From assembly GCF_000719515.1 (NCBI RefSeq), contig NZ_JOGR01000001.1:124001-188000 (forward strand): 64,000 bases of DNA, in the 5' to 3' direction. The stretch comes from Glycomyces sp. NRRL B-16210. Lineage in GTDB: Bacteria; Actinomycetota; Actinomycetes; Mycobacteriales; Micromonosporaceae. Below are positions 43,312 to 52,073 of this stretch, one piece after another (positions within the stretch are counted from its first letter, which is position 1; each line of letters starts with the position of its first letter). The notes beneath the pieces were generated by a model. It made no database searches. It was not told the origin of the DNA and saw nothing but the letters and a program-made list of their open reading frames with translations. The position numbers and the translations under genes are program-made.

Positions 43312-44931
43312 ATGGGCGGCAACGACTTCGATTTGGCGACCGAGAAGTGGATTCCGGTCTCCTGGGTCAACCCGGGCTCAGCCCTTCCTGAGCGAGTGGG
43401 ACTGCGGACCTTGTTCACTCGTGCGAGTGAAATCTCGGGATTTCATGCTCCGCTTGCTCCTGCGGGCGCCGGCCTGATGCGAGTCCTGTCGGTTCTGACT
43501 GCACGAATCACCGGGCTCGACGTCATCGACTCGAAGCGGGAGTGGCAGCGCCGGCGACTCGACCTCCTCTCCGGCACGAGGACTGGATTCGATCCGGCCG
43601 CCGTCGACCGGGCTCTCGGTGCAGCGGTGAGCCTCTCGCTGTTCGGGGAGCGTCCGTTCCTCCAAGACCCGCGCTTGGCCTCCGAGTGCAAGTCGACCTC
43701 GGGGGTCGGCAAGTTCGCCTGGACCCGAGTCGCCGGAGCGAACCAGGTGTTCCTCTCCCACGACCGCGACGACTCGCCGCAGCCCGTGCCCGCGGCCGAA
43801 GCCGTGTGGCATCTGCTCGCGTGGATGTACTACGGCCCCTCGGGCCGGTGCACTGCGCGGGCCGTCGGTGCGATGGACAAGGCCGACACCGGTGCCGGCC
43901 CGCTGCGCCGCACGCTCTCCGTCCATCCGTGGGGGGCGAACCTCTTCGAGACGCTGCTGCTCAACCAGGTGTACCTGCCGCCGGATCCGGATCGGTCCGG
44001 CGCATCGATCTGGGAAGCGGACCTGCACGACCCGCTCGCGTTGCCCCCGGAGGGATCCGGCATCGGCTGGCGGCTGGCCAACCGGTTCCGCCACGGAGCC
44101 CTCCTCGTCCCCGACGAGTCCGTCGAGCACGTCGTGGACGCGTATCTGACGTGGGCATGGCGCAGCGCGCACCCTCCCGCCGATGATCCGTATGTGCCGT
44201 ACCAGGTCAACCCGAAGACCGGGGACCGCTACCCGCGCTATGCCGAAGCCGATCGGGCGATCTGGCGCGATCTGGACGCGCTGGTCCTCAAGGTTCCGGC
44301 CGAGAAGTCGGTCACGCACCCGCAGGTCATCGTCGATCTCAAAGCCCGCCCCAGCCTTCCCGGGGAAGTGTTGCGGCGGTTGCGGATCCGCGCGTTCGGC
44401 TACGAGCAGGACGGCCAGACCCGCGACAAGGCGTACTTCGAGACCACCACGCCTCCGGTGCTGACCGCTCTGGAGGACCACAAACTGGAAGTCCGCATCG
44501 AGAACGCCCATCACGCCGGCGACGAGGTCGGTCGGCATCTCCAACGAACCTTGAACGCCGCGTGGACCGATCTCGCCGGCAAGCCGAAAAAGGAAGCCTC
44601 CTGGACAGGACCGGCCATGGCCCGGTACTGGTCGCGAGCCGGCCAATCGTTCTGGGACATGGTCTTCGACACGGGCGCGCTCCCCTCGCTTCCGAACGCC
44701 TTCATCAGGATCGCGACCGACGTCTTCGACCGCGCCACCGAGGTCTACGCGGTCAGCCCCAGCGCGATCACCAAACTCGAGACCCATCGGGCCCGCCTGT
44801 TCCGCGGCTGGCGAAAGGAACTCAAAGCCCATGACGGCACCAACGACCACGACGCCTCCGCCGTCCCGCACGCAGCGAGCGTGGCGGGCGGTGGCGGCAC
44901 TGACCCAGGACACCAAGAGGAGCAATGGTGA
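43312..44931 (+). CDS. cse1: Cascade large subunit Cse1 (Cas8e/CasA)
   Basis: A 539-residue protein opening FDLATEKWIPVSWVNPGSAL, the typical Cse1 start, with LFGERPFLQDPRL and AVWHLLAWMYYGPSGRCTARA following. Cse1 recognises the PAM and helps melt target DNA, then recruits Cas3. GAGGAGG precedes ATG 43312. Its last 101 bases overlap the start of cse2. Confidence 0.96.
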   Translation: MGGNDFDLATEKWIPVSWVNPGSALPERVGLRTLFTRASEISGFHAPLAPAGAGLMRVLSVLTARITGLDVIDSKREWQRRRLDLLSGTRTGFDPAAVDRALGAAVSLSLFGERPFLQDPRLASECKSTSGVGKFAWTRVAGANQVFLSHDRDDSPQPVPAAEAVWHLLAWMYYGPSGRCTARAVGAMDKADTGAGPLRRTLSVHPWGANLFETLLLNQVYLPPDPDRSGASIWEADLHDPLALPPEGSGIGWRLANRFRHGALLVPDESVEHVVDAYLTWAWRSAHPPADDPYVPYQVNPKTGDRYPRYAEADRAIWRDLDALVLKVPAEKSVTHPQVIVDLKARPSLPGEVLRRLRIRAFGYEQDGQTRDKAYFETTTPPVLTALEDHKLEVRIENAHHAGDEVGRHLQRTLNAAWTDLAGKPKKEASWTGPAMARYWSRAGQSFWDMVFDTGALPSLPNAFIRIATDVFDRATEVYAVSPSAITKLETHRARLFRGWRKELKAHDGTNDHDASAVPHAASVAGGGGTDPGHQEEQW

Positions 44932-45517
44932 GCTGATCCCGGCCGTCCTCAAGCAGCCCGGACCCCGCGCGACCCTCAAACGCTGCCTCGGGCAACGCCC
45001 CGACAGCCCCGCCTGGGATCACGCGTGGGGGCACCTCATCGACTACCTGCCCGAGCAGGCGGTTCCCGACGACTGCTTCTCGGGCTCAGCGGTGGCCGAC
45101 GAGCAGCGCGCGTTCGTCACCGTGGCCGCCATGATCTGCGCCCAACCGCCCACGGCACGCGCCAAGGATCTGGAGATCGGACCCGACGGGAATCGAGCGC
45201 GAAACCTCGGTTCCGCCCTCGCCGTCGGTGTCGGAGAACGCAATATATCCAATCAGGATGCCGGGCTGCATCGGCTGATCCTGCTCAGCCGCCAGAACGT
45301 CGACGGCATCCACCGCCTGCTTCCCAGGACCGTCCAGCACCTGCGCGGCGCCTTGGTGCCCCTGGACTGGGTCCGCCTCATCACCGACCTCGCCGACTGG
45401 CGCCGTCGGCGCCGAAGCATCGCCAAGTGGTGGATCCAGGACTACCACCGGAACCTCAACCGCATCAAGGCCGCCAAGCTCAGCAACGACCCGAACGCCG
45501 AAAGCGAGACGACGTGA
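44831..45517 (+). CDS. cse2: Cascade small subunit Cse2 (CasB)
   Basis: A 228-residue basic helical protein: LKRCLGQRPDSPAWDHAWGH, the region LLSRQNVDGIHRLLPRTVQH and DWVRLITDLADWRRRRRSIA are Cse2 hallmarks. Two copies line the belly of Cascade and stabilise the R-loop. ATG 44831 lies inside cse1; the unusually long 101-base overlap encodes a Thr/Pro-rich start, so a later internal start is possible. Confidence 0.94.
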   Translation: MTAPTTTTPPPSRTQRAWRAVAALTQDTKRSNGELIPAVLKQPGPRATLKRCLGQRPDSPAWDHAWGHLIDYLPEQAVPDDCFSGSAVADEQRAFVTVAAMICAQPPTARAKDLEIGPDGNRARNLGSALAVGVGERNISNQDAGLHRLILLSRQNVDGIHRLLPRTVQHLRGALVPLDWVRLITDLADWRRRRRSIAKWWIQDYHRNLNRIKAAKLSNDPNAESETT

Positions 45518-46665
45518 ACCAGCCCCGATTCCTCGACCTCCACGCTCTCCAGACGCTGCCGTTCTCCAACCCGAACAGGGACGAGGAGGGCAATCCGAAG
45601 ACGGTGGTGTTCGGCGGAGCCGAACGCACCCGCATCTCCAGCCAGTCCTGGAAGCGGCGCATCCGCCTGGACGTCGAGGCCGAACTCGGGGATCCTGCCG
45701 TGCGCACCCGCCGGGTGGTCCGCGGCGTCGCCGAGCGACTCCACAACGCCCACGACTGGCCGATCGAGGAGGCCGAGGCGGCCGGGCGCCAGGTCGCCCG
45801 TTCGACCGGCGCCAAAGGCATCAACCTCGAGAAGAGCAAGGACGAGAAGAACGAGGAGATCCTGACGACCTCGGTGCTGCTCTTCCTGCCCGAAGCCGGC
45901 CTCGACGAGCTCACGGCGATCGCCGCCGCGCATCGCGACGCGATCGTCGAGGAGGAGGCCAAGCCCGAGAAGAAGCGCAAGGGCATCCTGCCCTCAGATG
46001 AGATCGCGGCGGTCCTCGGCTCGCGCAACGGCACGATCAACCTGTTCGGGCGCATGCTCGCCGAACTACCTGGAGCTAATGTGGACGGTGCCGTCCAGAT
46101 GGCCCATGCCTTCACCGTGCACGAGACCTCGCCGGAGTTCGACTTCTTCTCGGCCGTGGACGACATCGAGCAGCGGGCGGGCATCCCCGGCTCCGGGCAC
46201 ATCAGCACCGCCCTGTTCACGGCCGGCACCTTCTACCGGTACGCCAACATCGACCTCGACGGGCTCTTGCGCAACCTCGGCGGCGACCGCACCGCGGCGG
46301 CGGAGTTGATCACTTCCTTTGCGCAGGCGTTCATCCGCACCGTTCCCACCGGGAAGGACCGGCCGACCGCCCCGATGACCGCCCCGGACCTCGTCCATCT
46401 CGCCGTTCGCTCCGACCGGCCCGTTTCCCTTGCCGCCGCGTTCGAACGGCCCGTCCGCGCCGTCGATGACGGCCACCTGGGCCGAGCCGTGGACACATTG
46501 GACGACTATGCCGGTCGCATCACCAAGCTCCTCGGCGCATCGCGGCGGACCTGGGCCGGCCACGCCCAGGTGCTCGACCAGGACCTCAAGAGCCTCGGTG
46601 ACGCTGCCGACTCCTTTGACGACCTCGTCGACGCCGCGGTCGCCCAGCTCATTCCGAGCGAGTAG
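45514..46665 (+). CDS. cas7: Cascade backbone subunit Cas7e (Cse4/CasC)
   Basis: A 383-residue protein: FLDLHALQTLPFSNPNRDEE at the start and GGAERTRISSQSWKRRIRLD are the Cas7e signature. Six copies bind the crRNA guide and bend out every sixth base. GTG 45514 overlaps the cse2 stop (GTGA). Confidence 0.96.
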   Translation: MNQPRFLDLHALQTLPFSNPNRDEEGNPKTVVFGGAERTRISSQSWKRRIRLDVEAELGDPAVRTRRVVRGVAERLHNAHDWPIEEAEAAGRQVARSTGAKGINLEKSKDEKNEEILTTSVLLFLPEAGLDELTAIAAAHRDAIVEEEAKPEKKRKGILPSDEIAAVLGSRNGTINLFGRMLAELPGANVDGAVQMAHAFTVHETSPEFDFFSAVDDIEQRAGIPGSGHISTALFTAGTFYRYANIDLDGLLRNLGGDRTAAAELITSFAQAFIRTVPTGKDRPTAPMTAPDLVHLAVRSDRPVSLAAAFERPVRAVDDGHLGRAVDTLDDYAGRITKLLGASRRTWAGHAQVLDQDLKSLGDAADSFDDLVDAAVAQLIPSE

Positions 46666-46667
46666 TC

Positions 46668-47408
46668 GTGGACGCTCTGATCCTCCGCCTCGCCGGACCG
46701 ATGCAGGCATGGGGCGAGCGCGGCACCTTCGGGGAGAAGGACACTGCCGACTTCCCGACCCGCTCCGGCCTGCTCGGACTCATCGCCTGCGCCGCCGGGA
46801 TCCGCCGAGGCGAGCCGCTCGGGGCACTGACCGAGCTGGACTTCACCGTGCGCATCGACCGGCCGGGCGTGCGCATGATCGACTTTCACACCGTCGGCGG
46901 GGGCTACCCGCGCAAGCGCGGGATCCCCACTGCTGAAGGCAAACGCAAGGATTCGGCGATCATCACCCGGCGCCACTACCTGGCCGACGCGGTCTTCACC
47001 GTCGCCTGCACAGGGCCCTCCCATGCTCTCGACCTCGCTCAGGGCGCACTCGAATCGCCCCGGTGGCAGCCTTTCCTCGGGCGTCGTTCATGCCCGCCTG
47101 AGCAGCCGATGTTCCTGGGACGCATGGCAGACGCCGATTTCGCGCTGAAGACCGCCCCGCTCCCGCAGCGGTCCGGACAGGGGCCGGACGGGGCACGTGT
47201 GGACTTCGTGCGCACCGCCAGCGCCAGCGACCTCGACGCTTGGAGCGAGATGTTCGACGACTGCGACTCGTTCCCGCAGGGCGACCGCAACTACCGGAGC
47301 CGACCGATCGTCCGGACCACCGAACACCTGCCGGACGCACGCGCCTGCAACGGGACCGGAGACCTGCTCATCGCGTTGGGCGACTTCATGGGCCGGAGCG
47401 AAACATGA
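46668..47408 (+). CDS. cas5: Cascade subunit Cas5e (CasD)
   Basis: A 246-residue RAMP protein: LILRLAGPMQAWGERGTFGE at the start, then PTRSGLLGLIACAAGIRRGE. It caps the 5' handle of the crRNA. GTG 46668 is two bases after the cas7 stop; the gene end overlaps cas6e by four bases. Confidence 0.96.
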   Translation: MDALILRLAGPMQAWGERGTFGEKDTADFPTRSGLLGLIACAAGIRRGEPLGALTELDFTVRIDRPGVRMIDFHTVGGGYPRKRGIPTAEGKRKDSAIITRRHYLADAVFTVACTGPSHALDLAQGALESPRWQPFLGRRSCPPEQPMFLGRMADADFALKTAPLPQRSGQGPDGARVDFVRTASASDLDAWSEMFDDCDSFPQGDRNYRSRPIVRTTEHLPDARACNGTGDLLIALGDFMGRSET

Positions 47409-48061
47409 GCCCCTGGTTGACCCGCCTCGTCCTCGACCCCCGGCACCGCTCGACCCGCACGCTTTTGGCCGATGGCGGCCGCCAGCACGCGTGGCTCATG
47501 CATTTGGCTCCCGAGAGCCTGGGCGATCATCCGCGCCGGGCCGCGGGCCTGCTCTTTCGCGTGGAAGGAGGCTCTCGCGACGTGAGGGTCCTGGTGCAGA
47601 CCACCGACGAACCGCGCCTGGACACCCTGCCGATGGACGGGGTCCTCCAAGCGGCGACCCGCTCGCTCGCCGCCCAACTCGAGTCGATCCACTCTGGAAC
47701 GACGATCCGGTACCGGATCGTCGCCAACCCCACCAAACGCTGGGGCAACAGCGCGCCGAAGAAGGAGATGATCGGGAAGCTCCACACGTTCCGCGGCCCG
47801 GCGGCCGTCGGCTGGTGGACCGAGCGCGCCCCCGCGGCGGGACTTGCGATCCTGTCCGCCGACTGGCGGCCTTTGCCCGACACGATCGTCAAAGGACGCG
47901 GCCATCATTCCCGCGCCCAGTTCGACGGCTTGGCGACGGTCTCCGACCCCGACGCGGTACGCGAGACGATTCGCGGCGGCCTGGGCCGATCCCGAAGCTA
48001 CGGTTGCGGATTGCTCAGTGTCGCCCTTGTCGGCGACGCGGGTCGAGGGGGCCGGGAGTGA
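47405..48061 (+). CDS. cas6e: crRNA endonuclease Cas6e (Cse3/CasE)
   Basis: A 218-residue RAMP nuclease: MSPWLTRLVLDPRHRSTRTL at the start and the glycine-rich loop GLGRSRSYGCGLLSVAL near the end that binds the repeat hairpin. It cuts at the 3' base of the hairpin to give the 8-base handle. Overlaps cas5 (ATGA) and cas1 (GTGA). Confidence 0.95.
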   Translation: MSPWLTRLVLDPRHRSTRTLLADGGRQHAWLMHLAPESLGDHPRRAAGLLFRVEGGSRDVRVLVQTTDEPRLDTLPMDGVLQAATRSLAAQLESIHSGTTIRYRIVANPTKRWGNSAPKKEMIGKLHTFRGPAAVGWWTERAPAAGLAILSADWRPLPDTIVKGRGHHSRAQFDGLATVSDPDAVRETIRGGLGRSRSYGCGLLSVALVGDAGRGGRE

Positions 48062-49020
48062 CCGATCCGAGGAAGATGCTCGGCGCCCCCGCCTTGGCGA
48101 TGCTTCCGCGCGTCGCAGACAGCCTCTCGTTCCTCTACCTGGAGACGGTCCGCATCGTCCAAGACGACACCGGTGTCTGCGCACAGGTCGAGCGCTCCGG
48201 CCGGATCGACCGGGTCTACCTGCCCGTTGCAGCTATTGCTTGTGTCCTTATGGGACCGGGAACCTCGATCACCCAGCCGGCCATGGCGACGCTTGCACGC
48301 CACAACACCACGGTGCTGTTCACCGGCGCCGGCGGCATTCGGATGTACGCGGCGAGCCAGTCGAGTGCGTTGTCCACGGGATGGCTGGAGAAGCAGGCCC
48401 GCGCTTGGGCGGATGACGTGACTCGCCTGGAGGTCGCCCAGCGCATGTTCAGCCTCCGCTTCGGTGTGGCCGTGGAGGCGGAGACCGGTCTGGCGCAACT
48501 GCGTGGCCTCGAAGGCGCACGCATGAAGTCCTTGTACCGCAGCCTGGCCGACCGCCATGGCATCCGAGGGTTCAGGCGCAACTACGACCCGCATGATTGG
48601 GATGCGCAAAGCCCGGTGAACCAGGCGCTGTCCTCCGCGAACACCGCGCTGTACGGCGTGTGCCATGCGGCGATTTTCGGCCTTGGATGCTCGCCCGCAC
48701 TCGAATTCGTGCACAGCGGTAAGCAGCACGCGTTCGTCTACGATGTCGCCGATCTTTACAAGGCGAAGCACACGGTTCCACTTGCCTTCTCGCTCCAGCG
48801 GTCTCCGAATCCGCAACGGGAGGCCCGCAGGCGGCTGCGCGAGGAGTTCCGTGCTTTCAAGTTGCTTCCGCAGATTGTGAAGGACTTGCAGTGGCTGCTG
48901 GACCCTGAGAACGCTGACGGGCCTGAGCTGGTGAATCCGCAGTTGGTGCACTTGTGGGATCCGGAGGTCGGAGAGGTCGCTGCGGGGGTCAACCATGCCG
49001 ATGATGAACCGGACTGGTGA
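48058..49020 (+). CDS. cas1: Adaptation integrase Cas1e
   Basis: A 320-residue protein. Metal-binding residues of Cas1 are visible: Glu in GLEGARMKSLY, His in EFVHSGKQHAF and Asp in VYDVADLYK. With Cas2 it captures and inserts new spacers at the leader end. GTG 48058 overlaps the cas6e stop. Confidence 0.96.
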   Translation: MTDPRKMLGAPALAMLPRVADSLSFLYLETVRIVQDDTGVCAQVERSGRIDRVYLPVAAIACVLMGPGTSITQPAMATLARHNTTVLFTGAGGIRMYAASQSSALSTGWLEKQARAWADDVTRLEVAQRMFSLRFGVAVEAETGLAQLRGLEGARMKSLYRSLADRHGIRGFRRNYDPHDWDAQSPVNQALSSANTALYGVCHAAIFGLGCSPALEFVHSGKQHAFVYDVADLYKAKHTVPLAFSLQRSPNPQREARRRLREEFRAFKLLPQIVKDLQWLLDPENADGPELVNPQLVHLWDPEVGEVAAGVNHADDEPDW

Positions 49021-49023
49021 TTC

Positions 49024-49332
49024 ATGGCCAATCTTGTCGTCATCTCGACTACGGCGGTGCCGGAGCATGTTCGGGGCGCTCTTACCCGATGGATGGTTGA
49101 GCCGACGCCGGGTTTTTATGTTGGGACGTTGTCCGCGAGGGTCAGGGACGAACTGTGGGAGGCGGTGAGCGGCTCGGTGGGGGAGGGGGCGGCGAGTTGC
49201 GTCTACCCGCATGTGGAGCGGGAGCAACGGTTCGTGATCCGGACGGCGGGCACGCGCCGCCGCAGAGTTGTGGACTTCGATGGTCTTCAGCTCATCCAGT
49301 TCGAAGCAGAAAACGAACAAGAGCCGAAGTAA
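49024..49332 (+). CDS. cas2: Adaptation protein Cas2e
   Basis: A 102-residue ferredoxin-fold protein: MANLVVISTTAVPEHVRGAL and TPGFYVGTLSARVRDELW are the Cas2e signature. It bridges two Cas1 dimers. The last seven codons and the stop lie within the leader core of array 2, so the C-terminal ENEQEPK is set partly by DNA-level constraint. Confidence 0.96.
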   Translation: MANLVVISTTAVPEHVRGALTRWMVEPTPGFYVGTLSARVRDELWEAVSGSVGEGAASCVYPHVEREQRFVIRTAGTRRRRVVDFDGLQLIQFEAENEQEPK

Positions 49333-49350
49333 ACTCCCAGTTCAGGGAGT
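49310..49350 (+). promoter_or_regulatory. Leader core of CRISPR array 2, inside the cas2 3' end
   Basis: AAAACGAACAA, eight bases, GTAAA, four bases, CAGTTCAG, five bases, then repeat 1: the same blocks and spacing as at array 1. The cas2 stop TAA is part of the GTAAA block. The last 18 bases also form a small perfect hairpin (ACTCCC/GGGAGT). Confidence 0.8.
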
Positions 49351-49928
49351 CTGCTCTCCACGCACGTGGAGGTGCTCCGTAATGCAACGTCCGCATCGCC
49401 CCCGTCTCCACCTGCTCTCCACGCACGTGGAGGTGCTCCGCCGGAACTTGCAGCGGACGCGACTACGATTTCCTGCTCTCCACGCACGTGGAGGTGCTCC
49501 GTAGGTCAGGCACCACCCGATCTGTGGATCGACCTGGTCTCCACGCACGTGGAGGTGCTCCGTGATGGTCGGCCGACTCGGGGCCCTCGACGAGCTGGTC
49601 TCCACGCACGTGGAGGTGCTCCGCGACCGGGCGCGACTACCGGCTCCCCGGCGGGCTGGTCTCCACGCACGTGGAGGTGCTCCGTTAGTGGGCGGTGGCC
49701 AGTCGCAGGCGGCGCTCTGGTCTCCACGCACGTGGAGGTGCTCCGCGGTCCATGACCGCAACTGCCTGCCGCGCCAGCTGGTCTCCACGCACGTGGAGGT
49801 GCTCCGCCCTGCGCCCCGGGATCCCGTACTCCCGTAATCTGCTCTCCACGCACGTGGAGGTGCTCCGAGCCTCCAGCTGGCCCGCCCAGCGGGCCTGGTC
49901 TGCTCTCCACGCATGTGGAGGCGCTTCT
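49351..49928 (+). CRISPR. CRISPR array 2, type I-E, 10 repeats, 9 spacers
   Basis: 29-base repeats begin at 49351, 49412, 49473, 49534, 49595, 49656, 49717, 49778, 49839 and 49900, with 32-base spacers. The repeat reads CTGSTCTCCACGCACGTGG then AGGTGCTCCG; repeats 1-3, 9 and 10 have CTGC, repeats 4-8 have CTGG. The last repeat is degenerate (CATG loop, changed end), which marks the trailer on the right. A further, strongly decayed copy sits one period on at 49962-49990. Confidence 0.98.
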
Positions 49929-49961
49929 GGCAGGAACTCTGGGCCCAGCAGGGGCCGGTGG

Positions 49962-49990
49962 CTGCGCTCAACCTACGTGGTTGACCCAAC
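49962..49990 (+). repeat. Decayed eleventh CRISPR repeat
   Basis: At the next 61-to-62-base step past array 2, 17 of 29 bases still match the repeat, and the stem survives as TCAACC/GGTTGA through paired changes. Confidence 0.5.
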
Positions 49991-50439
49991 GTGGCTGGGT
50001 TGGACATGGTTGCGGGCTTGGGGGAATATCGGGGTGCGTGGATGACCGGGGTGGTCTTCGCAGGTTGGGCGCCGAAGAATAGGGAGAGTGCTGATGTCCT
50101 TTGGGAACTCCTTGGTTGATCTGATCTTGCTTCTTCTTCAGGGGCGCCGGTGGTGGGCCGGATCGGGTTGATCCGATCTATTGCGTTGCGGGGCATGTTG
50201 TTGGTGCGCAGCGAGGTTTATCGGCCCTGAGTTTTCGTGTATTCGTTGGAGTTGGGTTGTTTTTGCGGTGTTTTGAGCGCTGGCATTGTTGTTTTTAAGG
50301 GCGGGCTCAGGGCTGGGTTTCTGCCCGCTTTATTCGGTGCCGCCTGGGTTCTTTCGGTGTTCTGTCAACCGGTTGGGGGACAACCTGGTTCCCTCCTTTG
50401 GTCGTCGCGGTCGGGGCTCTTGCGGTTCAGGCTTGGGGT
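49991..50439. other. T/G-rich intergenic region before the ABC operon
   Basis: No gene is supported. GC content is clearly lower than in the surroundings and the plus strand is rich in T and G (50080-50400). A hairpin with T-rich flank (GGCGGGC ... TGCCCGC, TTTATT) lies near 50301-50337. The promoter of the ABC-two-component operon should be here. Confidence 0.5.
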
Positions 50440-51273
50440 ATGGATGAATCAGTTATCCGCGTGCGTGGTTTGCGCAAAATGTATGGGTCCACTGCCGCAG
50501 TCGCCGGGCTTGATCTTGAGGTTTTTCGGGGTGAGACCCTTGCGGTCTTGGGGCCCAATGGGGCCGGCAAGTCCACTACCGTGCAGATTCTCTCGGCTCA
50601 GCTTCCTCGCGATGGCGGCTCCGTATCCGTGCTCGGGACCGATCCCGCTCGGGCCGACCGGCGGTTTCGGGCCCGGTTGGGGATCGTCTCGCAGGCCGCG
50701 AATGATCTGCTCGAACTTACGGTTGGGGAGGTTGTCCGGCATTTCGCCGGGTACTACCCGCGTCCTCGTGATCCTGAGCAGGTGATCGCCGAGGTCGGCC
50801 TGGTCGGGCAGGCTCGGCGGAAGCTTCGGCAGCTTTCCGGGGGACAGCGCCGCCGTGTCGATGTCGCCCTTGGGGTCGTCGGCAATCCCGAGGTGCTGTT
50901 CCTCGACGAACCGACGACCGGGTTCGATCCCGAAGCGCGGCATCAGTTCTGGGGCCTCATTCGGAAGCTGGCGTCCGATGGGACCTCGGTCCTGCTCACC
51001 ACCCATTACCTCGACGAGGCCGAAGCACTCGCCGATCGCATTGCGGTCATTGCGGATGGGAGGATTCGGGCCTCTGGGACCGTCTCCGAGCTTGTCGATG
51101 ACCGGGAGGTCGTCGTCTCCTGGGACGGTGGTTCCGCAACCACCGCTTCGCCTGTCGGTTTCATCAATGAGTTGAGTGCCGGCTTCGGTGGAGAGGTGCC
51201 CGGTCTCACGGTCGGGCGTCCGTCGCTTGAGGATATTTATCTCCGGCTCATCGGGCAGGAGATCTCGTCGTGA
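50440..51273 (+). CDS. ABC transporter ATP-binding protein (DrrA-like)
   Basis: A 277-residue ATPase. Walker A GPNGAGKST, signature LSGGQRRRVDVA and Walker B VLFLDEPTTGFDP are complete. ATG 50440 is used. Codons ending in T are more frequent at its start than in the neighbouring genes. Its stop overlaps the permease start (GTGA); permease, sensor kinase and response regulator follow in one operon, a layout seen for drug or envelope-stress exporters that are switched on by their own two-component system. Confidence 0.93.
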   Translation: MDESVIRVRGLRKMYGSTAAVAGLDLEVFRGETLAVLGPNGAGKSTTVQILSAQLPRDGGSVSVLGTDPARADRRFRARLGIVSQAANDLLELTVGEVVRHFAGYYPRPRDPEQVIAEVGLVGQARRKLRQLSGGQRRRVDVALGVVGNPEVLFLDEPTTGFDPEARHQFWGLIRKLASDGTSVLLTTHYLDEAEALADRIAVIADGRIRASGTVSELVDDREVVVSWDGGSATTASPVGFINELSAGFGGEVPGLTVGRPSLEDIYLRLIGQEISS

Positions 51274-52073
51274 CCATGCCCCATGCGTTGGTCCTCGGTG
51301 TTTCCAGGGGTTCCATCGAACTCAAGCAGTTCTTCCGCGAGCGCAGCTCGGTGGTTTTCACGTTCGCCTTCCCTGCGGTGCTTCTGTTCTTGCTGGGTTC
51401 GGTCTTCGATCAGAGTGCCGGTCTAGGGAGCGTCGGCGGCGGGCAGGTGCTCACCGCCAGCTTCGCCGCCGCCGGGATCGTGTCCACCTCGTTCGTCAAC
51501 CTCGGCACCGCCATCGCCGTCGAGCGTGATGACGGCACCCTCAAGCGGCTCCGCTCGCTCCCCATGCCTCCGGTCTCTTTCTTCTTGGGCAAGATCGTCC
51601 TCGTGGTGGTCGCCAGCATCGCCGAACTTGTTCTGCTGCTGGCCATCGGCGTGCTGATGTTCGATGTGACGCTGCCGAGCGGCCTGGGCTCCTGGATCAC
51701 CATGGCGTGGCTCTTCGTCCTCGGGGTCACCTCCTGTTCGCTCCTCGGCATCGCCGCCTCCAGCCTGGCGCGCAGCGCCCGCAGCGCCGGGGCGATGACC
51801 ACGCTTCCCTACACCGTCCTGCTCTTCATCTCCGGTGTCTATGTCCCCCTTGGTAACGTGCCCGACTGGATGGCCTCCATCGGCGCCGTCTTCCCCGTCA
51901 AATGGCTCGCCCAGGGCTTCCGCGCCGCCCTCCTGCCCGACCACATGGCCGCCCAAGAGCCCGTCGGCCAATGGGAGCTGGGCAGGACCGCCCTCATCCT
52001 GGCACTGTGGTGTCTTGGAGGATTGCTGCTGTGCCTGACCACTTTTCGCTGGCGGAGCAGCCTCACCCGATGA
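51270..52073 (+). CDS. ABC-2 type permease (DrrB-like)
   Basis: A 267-residue protein with six hydrophobic segments. FRERSSVVFTFAFPAVLLFL opens it and FISGVYVPLGNVPDWMASIG lies before the last segments, the ABC-2 permease signature region. It pairs with the preceding ATPase; four-base overlaps on both sides. Confidence 0.92.
   Translation: MTMPHALVLGVSRGSIELKQFFRERSSVVFTFAFPAVLLFLLGSVFDQSAGLGSVGGGQVLTASFAAAGIVSTSFVNLGTAIAVERDDGTLKRLRSLPMPPVSFFLGKIVLVVVASIAELVLLLAIGVLMFDVTLPSGLGSWITMAWLFVLGVTSCSLLGIAASSLARSARSAGAMTTLPYTVLLFISGVYVPLGNVPDWMASIGAVFPVKWLAQGFRAALLPDHMAAQEPVGQWELGRTALILALWCLGGLLLCLTTFRWRSSLTR

Noticed and set aside
49333..49350. The ACTCCC/GGGAGT hairpin before array 2 as a terminator of the cas operon
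   Set aside because: The stem is only six base pairs without T run, and array 1 has the same position with unpaired bases, so the conserved part is the leader block, not the hairpin.
50237..50785. 182-codon plus-strand frame overlapping the ABC ATPase start
   Set aside because: Different frame from a complete ATPase with all motifs; no start signal.
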